Below the pieces are notes generated by a model. It searched no databases. It worked only from the letters and a program-made list of their open reading frames with translations, and was not told the origin of the DNA. From the NCBI GenBank assembly GCA_028711485.1, contig JAQTSF010000004.1, positions 1-17,669 on the forward strand: 17,669 nucleotides of DNA, in the 5' to 3' direction. This DNA is from Candidatus Iainarchaeum sp. (GTDB lineage: Archaea > Micrarchaeota > Micrarchaeia > Anstonellales > Bilamarchaeaceae). Below are positions 8,475 to 13,538 of this stretch, in pieces; the first letter of the stretch is position 1; the number at the start of each line of letters is the position of its first letter. A program made the translations under genes and the position numbers.

Positions 8475-9518
8475 ATGGCAGGAATAATTAGTTATGGCGC
8501 ATATGTTCCAACTTATAGAATAAAGACTGAAGAAATAGCAAAAGTTTGGGGAGAAAGTCCGGAAAGAATAATCTCTGGACTTGGGATAAAAGAGAAAGCA
8601 GTTGCTGGACCTGATGAAGATAGTGTAACTTTAGCTGTTAGTGCTGCAAAGAATGCATTAGAAAGAGTAAATATTGATCCTAGAAAAATAGGGGCTGTTT
8701 ATGTAGGAAGTGAAAGCCATCCTTATGCTGTAAAACCATCTGCAAGCATTGTAGGTGAAGCAATAGGAGCAACTCCTGAGATGACTGCTGCTGATTTGGA
8801 ATTTGCATGTAAGGCAGGAACTGCAGGAATACAGATGTGTATGGGGATGGTAAAATCAAAAATGATTGAATATGGAATTGCTATTGGTAGTGACACTGCA
8901 CAAGGAAGACCTGGAGATGCACTTGAATATTCTGCAGGATGTGGGGCCGGAGCGTTTATTATTGGACCTAAAAAAGAAAGCGTTGCGATAATAGAAGCAA
9001 CTTATTCTTATACAACAGATACTTCGGATTTTTGGAGAAGGCCTAAGGCAGATTATCCCTCTCATGGAGGAAGATTTACCGGACTTCCGGCTTATTTTAA
9101 ACATGTTGAAAGTGCAACTCTTGGATTGTTAGCAAAAACAGGAGAAAAACTAGAAGAATTTGATTATTTTGTATTTCATCAGCCAAATGCTAAATTCCCT
9201 CTTGCCCTTGCAAAGAAATTGAAAATACCCAAAGAGAAATTTGAGGCAGGACTATTGACTCCCATTATAGGGAATACATATTCAGGGGCATCTATGATTG
9301 GATTGGTTGGGGTACTGGATAAGGCAAAAGAAGGGGATAGAATACTTGTTACTTCTTTTGGAAGTGGTGCAGGAAGTGATTCATTTTCAATAACAGTAAC
9401 TGATAAAATTGAAGAAATTAAGAATAAATCAAGGAATTTGAAGAGTTTAATTGAAGAGAAAAAATACATTGATTATTCTACTTATATTAAATATAGGGGG
9501 AAGTTGAAGGGATATTAA
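8475..9518 (+). CDS. Hydroxymethylglutaryl-CoA synthase (archaeal type)
   Basis: It condenses acetyl-CoA with acetoacetyl-CoA to HMG-CoA, the first committed step of the mevalonate route to archaeal isoprenoid lipids, in the cytoplasm. The 347 residues match the short archaeal form of this thiolase-fold enzyme. It opens with GIISYGAYVPTYRI. The general base Glu80 lies in VGSESHPYAVKPS. The acyl-carrying nucleophile Cys112 lies in DLEFACKAGTAG, and His235 lies in VFHQPNAKFP. GNTYSGASMIGL and SFGSGAGSDSF build the end of the active site. In many archaea the thiolase and a DUF35 OB-fold protein are adjacent to this gene. Here neither follows, because the next gene is tRNA-Ile, on the opposite strand, ending 8 bp after the stop. 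The TAA overlaps the T-run that probably terminates that tRNA. Confidence 0.96.
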   Translation: MAGIISYGAYVPTYRIKTEEIAKVWGESPERIISGLGIKEKAVAGPDEDSVTLAVSAAKNALERVNIDPRKIGAVYVGSESHPYAVKPSASIVGEAIGATPEMTAADLEFACKAGTAGIQMCMGMVKSKMIEYGIAIGSDTAQGRPGDALEYSAGCGAGAFIIGPKKESVAIIEATYSYTTDTSDFWRRPKADYPSHGGRFTGLPAYFKHVESATLGLLAKTGEKLEEFDYFVFHQPNAKFPLALAKKLKIPKEKFEAGLLTPIIGNTYSGASMIGLVGVLDKAKEGDRILVTSFGSGAGSDSFSITVTDKIEEIKNKSRNLKSLIEEKKYIDYSTYIKYRGKLKGY

Positions 9519-9521
9519 AAA
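9517..9521 (-). terminator. T-run ending the tRNA-Ile transcript
   Basis: The minus strand has TTTTT 6-10 nt after the discriminator base of tRNA-Ile. It overlaps the TAA of the convergent HMG-CoA synthase gene. No hairpin is needed for archaeal termination at T-runs. Confidence 0.4.
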
Positions 9522-9540
9522 TAGATTGGGCCTGCGGAGA

Positions 9541-9571
9541 ATAGCAATCAAAAGACTAGAGCCTTGTGATT
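9541..9571 (-). other. tRNA-Ile intron 2 (T loop, 59/60)
   Basis: This 31-nt intron separates TTCAAA from T60. Its inner helix ATCA/TGAT continues through one mismatch into AAG/CTT. The 5' bulge is AA/A and the 3' bulge is AT/T. Of the four central-helix pairs, only the inner two form (A57 and C56 with T and G), so the motif is relaxed. The boundary is uncertain by about 1-2 nt. Confidence 0.75.
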
Positions 9572-9593
9572 TTTGAACTCCGGACTTCTGGTT

Positions 9594-9632
9594 AACCCAA
9601 ACCAGTCTAATAGTTTGTATTAAAGCAGGTCA
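9594..9632 (-). other. tRNA-Ile intron 1 (anticodon loop, 37/38)
   Basis: This 39-nt intron lies at the canonical archaeal position. The central helix is CTTA with TGGG. The bulges are TA/T and TT/A (slash = cut), and the intron helix is GACC with GGTT. It is the better-formed splice motif of this gene. Confidence 0.85.
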
Positions 9633-9698
9633 TATAAGACCAGCGCTCTAACCTGGCTGAGCTACAGGCCCGAATTGATAAGAGATAGTAATAAGAAA

Positions 9699-9708
9699 AG
9701 AATAAAAA
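9699..9708 (-). promoter_or_regulatory. TATA-like box for tRNA-Ile
   Basis: The minus strand reads ATTTTTATTC 28-37 bp before the first base of tRNA-Ile (9671). Position and composition fit an archaeal box A, but the match is loose. Confidence 0.4.
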
Positions 9709-9726
9709 TCAATCTTGAAATCATTT

Positions 9727-9788
9727 GAAAAATGGGCCAAGTCGCAAACCGAACACTTTAGTACTGAGAAAGACACCCGCCATTTTTC
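9727..9788. other. Unexplained 62-nt hairpin element between the tRNA genes
   Basis: GAAAAATGG (9727-9735) pairs perfectly with CCATTTTTC (9780-9788) around 44 nt that is less AT-rich than its surroundings. Inside, TCG-CAAAC-CGA (9742-9752) and CTTT/AAAG (9756-9759 with 9769-9772) can form two small hairpins, giving a three-way junction. It is not a tRNA, and I see no complete C/D box pair or H/ACA layout. It lies between the two divergent tRNA promoters. It could be a small RNA on either strand or a DNA-level element. No function is assigned. Confidence 0.3.
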
Positions 9789-9800
9789 CAATCGCCAAGA

Positions 9801-9810
9801 TTTTTAAATA
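9801..9810 (+). promoter_or_regulatory. TATA box for tRNA-Gly
   Basis: TTTTTAAATA lies 25-34 bp before the first base of tRNA-Gly at 9835, the standard archaeal TBP distance. Confidence 0.6.
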
Positions 9811-9850
9811 AACCATAGCATATATTTTCAGAATGCGGTCGTAGTCTAGA

Positions 9851-9921
9851 ACTCTTCTAATGGAATTTATTTGGATTAGGGGAATAAGCAAAAAATCTTA
9901 GTAATTTCTAAGGTTTGGGAT
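9851..9921 (+). other. tRNA-Gly intron 1 (D loop)
   Basis: This intron of about 71 nt lies between AG(A) and GCGGTTA of the D loop. It contains two hairpins: TCTTCTAAT with ATTAGGGGA (9853-9861/9875-9883), and AAATCTTAG with CTAAGGTTT (9893-9901/9908-9916). A splice helix TCTA (9845-9848) with TGGG (9916-9919) is possible and competes with the end of the second hairpin. The exact ends are the least certain of the four introns. Confidence 0.6.
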
Positions 9922-9944
9922 GCGGTTAGGATTCGAGATTGCCA

Positions 9945-9975
9945 ATTACTAATTGGTGGCAATTGGTAAGCTCAA
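9945..9975 (+). other. tRNA-Gly intron 2 (anticodon loop, 37/38)
   Basis: This 31-nt intron is almost entirely one hairpin: TTACTAATTG (9946-9955) with CAATTGGTAA (9960-9969), ten pairs including one G-U, and a GTGG loop. The bulges are CA/A and AA/A. In the central helix only G34 and C35 pair (with C9971 and G9970), while positions 32 and 33 do not. Confidence 0.85.
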
Positions 9976-9990
9976 ATCTTGAGACCCGGG

Positions 9991-10019
9991 AAATCTTTTG
10001 TAGCTAAAGGATTCGGGAA
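9991..10019 (+). other. tRNA-Gly intron 3 (T stem/loop junction, 53/54)
   Basis: This 29-nt intron has a strict splice motif. The exon CCCG (9985-9988) pairs with CGGG (10014-10017). The bulges are GG/A and AA/T, and the inner helix AATCTTT pairs with AAGGATT or similar (8 pairs to 10006-10013). CGGGAA occurs at both ends (9987-9992, 10014-10019). The intron's copy can also pair with the 3' T-stem strand and so imitate the missing 5' strand. Confidence 0.8.
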
Positions 10020-10025
10020 TTCGAA

Positions 10026-10067
10026 AGCTTTGGTCTGGTAACAAAAATATGACAACAAAGCCGTCAA
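10026..10067 (+). other. tRNA-Gly intron 4 (T loop, 59/60)
   Basis: This 42-nt intron lies between TTCGAA and T60. The inner helix is GCTTTG (10027-10032) with CAAAGC (10056-10061), extended by GTC/GAC after a two-base bulge. The bulges are AA/A and AA/T. Only the inner two central pairs form (G57-C10062, C56-G10063), the same pattern as the T-loop intron of tRNA-Ile. Confidence 0.8.
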
Positions 10068-10079
10068 TCCCGGCGACCG

Positions 10080-10099
10080 CATTTTTCTAATGAAAAATG
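10080..10099 (+). terminator. Hairpin and T-run at the end of tRNA-Gly
   Basis: CATTTTTC (10080-10087) and GAAAAATG (10092-10099) form a perfect 8-bp hairpin with loop TAAT. It begins on the last acceptor base and the discriminator, and the five T residues follow the discriminator directly. The T-run suits archaeal termination. The hairpin may instead guide 3' processing. The arms repeat those of the element at 9727-9788. Confidence 0.5.
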
Positions 10100-10130
10100 T
10101 GAGTTTTAAACATTTTTGTTCAATTGACCG

Positions 10131-10137
10131 TATAATA
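10131..10137 (+). promoter_or_regulatory. TATA box for the serine operon
   Basis: TATAATA lies 24-30 bp before the ATG at 10161, so transcription should begin at or just before the first start codon of the operon. A GGTG at 10152-10155 also sits 5 nt before that ATG. Confidence 0.5.
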
Positions 10138-10160
10138 GAATATAATTCAGTGGTGTGTTT

Positions 10161-10946
10161 ATGGATTATGAATATATAAGGAGCAAATTGGAGATAGTTG
10201 CTGTAAATGAGCTTAAACACCATGAAGAAAGAGTTCAAAGAAATCTTATGAGATTAAAGGAAGCAATGCTGAATATAGGACAGATTGTTGATCCAATAAT
10301 AATAGATAAAGAGCATAAGATAGTCTTGGATGGAAATCATAGATTAAAAGTACTTCAGCTTATAAAAGTCCCAAATGTCGTATGCCAAGTAGAAGATTAT
10401 AACAATAAAAATATTGTTGTAGGTGGATGGTTTCCTACAGATGAAAGAATAAACAAAAAGCTTCTTGAAGATACAGGAGCTAAATTGGAAAAAGTAGAGA
10501 GAGAACAAGGAAAAAAAGAATTAGATGATATGAAAGCTGTTTTTATGCTTGTTTGTAAAGAGGGTAATTATCTTGTAAACCCAGGTAAATACTCTTTAGA
10601 CGACGTAATATACGGACAACAGGAAATTTTAGGCAAAATAGGAAATGATTTTAGATATATTGCAGATGATAGCATAGAAAAAGAAATTAGAAATGGAAAA
10701 GGTGCATTATTTAGGAAAAATTATACAAAAGAAGAAATAGTTAAAAGAACTTTAACTGGAAATCCATTTCCACCTAAATCAACCAGGCATTTGATTCCTG
10801 ATAGAATAATAAGATTGAATATGAGATTAGGGTGGTTGCATCAGGAGAAAAAAGAGGCCACGGAATATTTAGAACGAACACTAAAAAATAGAGTTTATGC
10901 AGGCAATGTTAGAAGATATGTAGAGCCTGTAATTGTAATATATTAA
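10161..10946 (+). CDS. serK: ParB/Srx-fold protein, probable free L-serine kinase (SerK-like)
   Basis: The gene encodes 261 residues. The N-terminal half has the ParB/sulfiredoxin-fold pattern: ELKHHEERVQRNL (residues 17-29), then PIIID and VLDGNHRLKVL (55-65). The DGNHR motif at 57-61 takes the place of GCHR in sulfiredoxin and GERR in ParB. The archaeal ADP-dependent serine kinase SerK, known from Thermococcus, has this fold, a similar length, an HE motif and a DG-H-R motif. It converts serine plus ADP to O-phosphoserine plus AMP. The adjacent aminotransferase and phosphoglycerate dehydrogenase genes support that role. The C-terminal part (120-261) is of mixed alpha/beta character and has no ParB helix-turn-helix that I can see. 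The ATG at 10161 was preferred to the GTG at 10155. A DNA-binding ParB-like regulator is the alternative. Confidence 0.65.
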   Translation: MDYEYIRSKLEIVAVNELKHHEERVQRNLMRLKEAMLNIGQIVDPIIIDKEHKIVLDGNHRLKVLQLIKVPNVVCQVEDYNNKNIVVGGWFPTDERINKKLLEDTGAKLEKVEREQGKKELDDMKAVFMLVCKEGNYLVNPGKYSLDDVIYGQQEILGKIGNDFRYIADDSIEKEIRNGKGALFRKNYTKEEIVKRTLTGNPFPPKSTRHLIPDRIIRLNMRLGWLHQEKKEATEYLERTLKNRVYAGNVRRYVEPVIVIY

Positions 10947-10959
10947 TGGGGGTTGTACT

Positions 10960-12018
10960 ATGATTTTATTAGGGCCAGGACCAGTTTATGTACCAGAAGA
11001 AATTAGAAAAGAACAAACAAAAGAAATGATAACCCATAGAAGCCCAGAATTTAGCGAATTATATAGAAATATCGTAGAAAGATTGAAGACATACTTGAAT
11101 TCAAAAGAATCCTATATTTTAACTGGTTCGGGAACAATGGGTTTGGAAACTTTAATATTAAATATAGCAAAACCAGAGGAAAAAATGATTTGTCTCACTA
11201 ACGGAGTATTTGGAGATAAACTTTCAAAAACTGCGAAAATATACACAAATGCAGAGGTTCATTCTTTAGATGCGGGGAAGGGATGGAATCTTGAAAGAGC
11301 TAAAAAAATTATTGATGAAAGCAATGCTCAAGTTCTTGGAATGGTTTATAATGAAACAGGTTATGGTGTAAGAAATCATGCAAAAGAAATAATAAAATAC
11401 GCAAAGGAAAAAGGAATGTTCACAATTTTGGATTGTATTTCAGCATGGCCGGGAACCCCTCTAGATATGAAGGAATTTGGTTTGGATGGATTTGTAACCG
11501 GATCACAAAAAGGCCCTTCCTGTCCGCCAGGACTTGCATTGTTAGGATTAAGTGACGAAGCTGTACAACGAATAAATTCAAGAGATAGAATACCAAGTTT
11601 TTACTGCGATTTAAGAGAACACAAAAAAAGATATGAAAAAGATGGACAAACGCCATTTACACCTGCAATAAGTTTGATGTGGGCATTGAAAAAATCATTT
11701 GATCTCATTGATAGTGAAGGAATGGAAAATGTAAGAAAACGGCATAAAGAACTTTCTGAATATGTAAGAAAAAGAGTGGTTGGAGCTGGATTCGAGCTAA
11801 TAGCAGAGCCTGAGTTTGAATCTTATACAGTAACTGCATTCAAAAGCAATGGAAATGCAAAAGAATTAAGGAAAAGATTGAAAGAGGAATTTGGAATTGT
11901 AATTGTTGGTTGCAAAGGAGCTTATGCTGAAAATGGATTGAGAATTTCTAATATGGGACACGTAACAAAAGAGATGCTTGATAATTGTTTAGACGCCTTG
12001 GAAAAAATAAAAGAGTGA
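10960..12018 (+). CDS. Class V aminotransferase (serine-pyruvate / phosphoserine type)
   Basis: The gene encodes 352 residues of a fold-type I, class V PLP enzyme of the AgxT-like group. The landmarks are the opening LLGPGPVYVPEEI, the phosphate-binding SGTMGLE (57-63), NETGYG (131-136), Asp158 in TILDCISAWPG (contact to the pyridine nitrogen) and the Schiff-base lysine Lys184 in TGSQKGPSCPPGL. The C-terminal domain ends with RISNMGHVTKEML. Relatives in archaea are annotated as serine-pyruvate or aspartate aminotransferases. The Methanocaldococcus member transaminates phosphohydroxypyruvate, the phosphoserine step. Lying between a SerK-like gene and a 3-phosphoglycerate dehydrogenase, this one most likely turns 3-phosphohydroxypyruvate into O-phosphoserine. 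A GGGGGT ribosome site 8 nt before the ATG and a 13-bp gap indicate coupling to the upstream gene. Alanine-glyoxylate exchange cannot be excluded. Confidence 0.88.
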   Translation: MILLGPGPVYVPEEIRKEQTKEMITHRSPEFSELYRNIVERLKTYLNSKESYILTGSGTMGLETLILNIAKPEEKMICLTNGVFGDKLSKTAKIYTNAEVHSLDAGKGWNLERAKKIIDESNAQVLGMVYNETGYGVRNHAKEIIKYAKEKGMFTILDCISAWPGTPLDMKEFGLDGFVTGSQKGPSCPPGLALLGLSDEAVQRINSRDRIPSFYCDLREHKKRYEKDGQTPFTPAISLMWALKKSFDLIDSEGMENVRKRHKELSEYVRKRVVGAGFELIAEPEFESYTVTAFKSNGNAKELRKRLKEEFGIVIVGCKGAYAENGLRISNMGHVTKEMLDNCLDALEKIKE

Positions 12019-12022
12019 TTGT

Positions 12023-12913
12023 ATGAAAATTATTGTTTGTGATAGCGCTAATGAAAAACTGATTAGTGAATTAAAGAAATTTGGAAATGTAGTTTATAAA
12101 CCTGAAAATCTTCAAGTAGAAATAGAAAATGCTGTTATAATTATTGTAAGAAGCGCGACAAAGGTGAATAAAGAATTGCTTGGATTCGCAAAAAATATTA
12201 AAGCAGTAATAAGAGCAGGAGTTGGATTGGATAATATAGATGTTGAAGAATGCAAAAAAAGAGGAATAGAAATTTATAATACTCCTTCTGCCTCCACAAA
12301 TGCAGTTGCAGAACAAACAATAGGAATGATAATAGGGTTAATGAGAGGATTATATTTAGGACATGAAGGAATGAAAAATGGGAAATGGCTTAAAAAAGAG
12401 ACAGTTGGAAGGGAGATAGAAGGAAAAACTCTTGGGATAATAGGTTTAGGAAGAATTGGTTCCTCTGTAGCTGAAAAAGCTAATAAATTGGGTATGAAAA
12501 TTATTGCATATAATTTGAATAAAAGAGAAAGTGAATTTATTGAATTTGTTGATTTTGAAGAGTTATGCCAAAGAGCAGATATTATAACTATACATGCTGC
12601 TATGACAAAGGAAACAGAAAATATGATAAACGAAAAATCAATTGAAAAAATGAAACAAGGAGTATACTTGATAAATATGGCAAGAGGCCAAATTGTGGAT
12701 GAGGAAGCTCTTTATAATGGATTAAAAAATGGAAAAATTTCTGGGGCTGCCCTGGATGTTTATTGTGAAGAACCATATAAAGGAAAGCTGCTTGAACTGA
12801 GTAATGTATTCTTTACACCACACATTGGAGCAAATACCATTGAAGCTCAGGAGAAGATAAGTGGGGAGATAGTAAAAATTATTGAAGAGCTGAAAAATAG
12901 ATATGAAAAATAA
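12023..12913 (+). CDS. serA: D-3-phosphoglycerate dehydrogenase (short form without ACT domain)
   Basis: It oxidises 3-phosphoglycerate to 3-phosphohydroxypyruvate, the entry to serine synthesis. The 296 residues contain the whole 2-hydroxyacid dehydrogenase fold: IRAGVGLDNID (63-73), TPSASTNAVAE, Rossmann loop GLGRIG (141-146), and the catalytic triad Arg221 (NMARGQIVDE), Glu250 (DVYCEEP) and His267 (TPHIGANT). The ASB and ACT regulatory domains of long SerA proteins are absent, so serine feedback by that route is not expected. The residue at the end of the second Rossmann strand is Asn164 (AYNLNKR) where NAD enzymes normally carry Asp. Loss of the acid with Lys/Arg nearby could allow NADP. 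The gene begins 4 bp after the aminotransferase and is overlapped by the next gene. Glyoxylate or another 2-ketoacid is a possible alternative substrate. Confidence 0.85.
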   Translation: MKIIVCDSANEKLISELKKFGNVVYKPENLQVEIENAVIIIVRSATKVNKELLGFAKNIKAVIRAGVGLDNIDVEECKKRGIEIYNTPSASTNAVAEQTIGMIIGLMRGLYLGHEGMKNGKWLKKETVGREIEGKTLGIIGLGRIGSSVAEKANKLGMKIIAYNLNKRESEFIEFVDFEELCQRADIITIHAAMTKETENMINEKSIEKMKQGVYLINMARGQIVDEEALYNGLKNGKISGAALDVYCEEPYKGKLLELSNVFFTPHIGANTIEAQEKISGEIVKIIEELKNRYEK

Positions 12914-13538
12914 ATATTTGATTTCAATTGCGATAATAATTATTTCATTTTTAATGGGGACTTATTTTTATGGACAAGTACCTGATAAAATACCTACCCA
13001 TTGGAATGCTGAAGGAGAAGCTGATGGTTTTAGTTCAAAAGAATTTGGATTATTCTTCATCCCAGGAATTTCACTTGTATTATTTGGATTAATGATTATT
13101 TTTCCAAAAATAGACCCAACAAATAATATAATAAAATTTGAGAAATATTATTTTAATTTGGTAATAATATTGTTGTTATTCCTTTTATCTTTGCAGATTA
13201 TGACTATTTTGTGGTCTCTTGGAAATGAAATAGATGTAATGTATATTGTAGTTCCGGGAATTTCAGTTTTACTTTATTATTCCGGGATTATGATGGAAAA
13301 TACTGAGAGAAACTGGTTTGCAGGAATAAGAACACCTTGGACTATGAGTAGTGATAAAGTTTGGAAAAAAACTCATAAACTAGGTTCTAAATTATTCAAA
13401 ATTTCGGCTGTATTGATTTTTTTATCATTAATATTAGGTGTTTTTGATATCTGGATAATGGTAGTTTTATTGTTAGGATTAGTTGTTTTCACTTTTGTTT
13501 ATTCTTATTTGGAATACAAAAAAGAAAAAAGTAATTAA
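12903..13538 (+). CDS. SdpI/DUF1648-family integral membrane protein
   Basis: The gene encodes 211 residues with about six transmembrane helices. The N-terminal DUF1648 signature (VPDKIPTHWNAEGEADGFSSKEFGLF, residues 26-51) follows the first helix. The SdpI motif (NWFAGIRTPWTMSSDKVWKKTHKLGSKLF, 137-165) precedes the last two helices. In Bacillus, SdpI gives immunity to the SdpC toxin and relays a signal to a repressor. In archaea the family is widespread and its role is unknown. The start overlaps the end of the dehydrogenase gene by 11 bp in another frame, so it is the last gene of the serine operon, although no metabolic link is evident. Its stop overlaps the stop of the convergent antiporter gene by 4 bp. 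No toxin gene is visible nearby. Confidence 0.85.
   Translation: MKNKYLISIAIIIISFLMGTYFYGQVPDKIPTHWNAEGEADGFSSKEFGLFFIPGISLVLFGLMIIFPKIDPTNNIIKFEKYYFNLVIILLLFLLSLQIMTILWSLGNEIDVMYIVVPGISVLLYYSGIMMENTERNWFAGIRTPWTMSSDKVWKKTHKLGSKLFKISAVLIFLSLILGVFDIWIMVVLLLGLVVFTFVYSYLEYKKEKSN

Larger units (their letters stand above)
9527..9671 (-). tRNA. tRNA-Ile, anticodon UAU, two introns
   Basis: On the minus strand the exons give a 75-nt cloverleaf. The acceptor GGGCCTG (9665-9671) pairs with CAGGCCC (9528-9534), with discriminator A (9527). The D arm is GCTC/GAGC with loop AGCCAGGTTA. The anticodon stem is CTGGT/ACCAG, the variable loop is AAGTC and the T stem is CGGAG/CTCCG. Removing introns at 9594-9632 (position 37/38) and 9541-9571 (59/60) gives the anticodon loop CTTATAA and T loop TTCAAAT, both canonical. 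The first splice site is a full bulge-helix-bulge, with CTTA paired to TGGG (using G-U), 3-nt bulges TA/T and TT/A, then GACC with GGTT. The anticodon is therefore TAT, which reads AUA directly. Most archaea instead decode AUA with a CAU tRNA modified to agmatidine. AUA is common in the neighbouring genes. Confidence 0.9.
9835..10081 (+). tRNA. tRNA-Gly, anticodon GCC, four introns
   Basis: Five exons (9835-9850, 9922-9944, 9976-9990, 10020-10025, 10068-10081) join to a 74-nt tRNA. The acceptor GCGGTCG pairs with CGACCGC, followed by discriminator A (10081). The D arm is GTCT/GGAT with loop AGAGCGGTTA. The anticodon stem is CGAGA/TCTTG with loop TTGCCAA, so the anticodon is GCC. The variable loop is AGAC and the T stem is CCGGG/CCCGG with loop TTCGAAT. 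The introns are in the D loop (about 71 nt), at 37/38 (31 nt), at 53/54 (29 nt) and at 59/60 (42 nt), so 173 of 247 nt are removed. The fourth exon is only six nucleotides, TTCGAA. The 53/54 site is a full bulge-helix-bulge. The 37/38 and 59/60 sites are relaxed. The D-loop boundary is uncertain by a few nt. Confidence 0.88.

Noticed and set aside
9938..9944. Reading the tRNA-Gly anticodon as UGC (Ala) with a shifted stem
   Set aside because: That register leaves a three-base variable loop and a poorer D stem. The CGAGA/TCTTG register gives standard loop lengths and the GCC anticodon.
9835..10081. Split or permuted tRNA gene
   Set aside because: All exons are on one strand in normal order and each gap has internal pairing of an intron, so cis-splicing explains the locus.
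10155..10160. GTG start for the SerK-like gene
   Set aside because: The GTG is part of the GGTG ribosome-site match, and the ATG at 10161 has better spacing to both the TATA box and GGTG.
9972..10238. Open frame of 88 codons on the minus strand
   Set aside because: It lies across the tRNA-Gly exons and introns and the start of the serine operon. The translation has no recognisable features.
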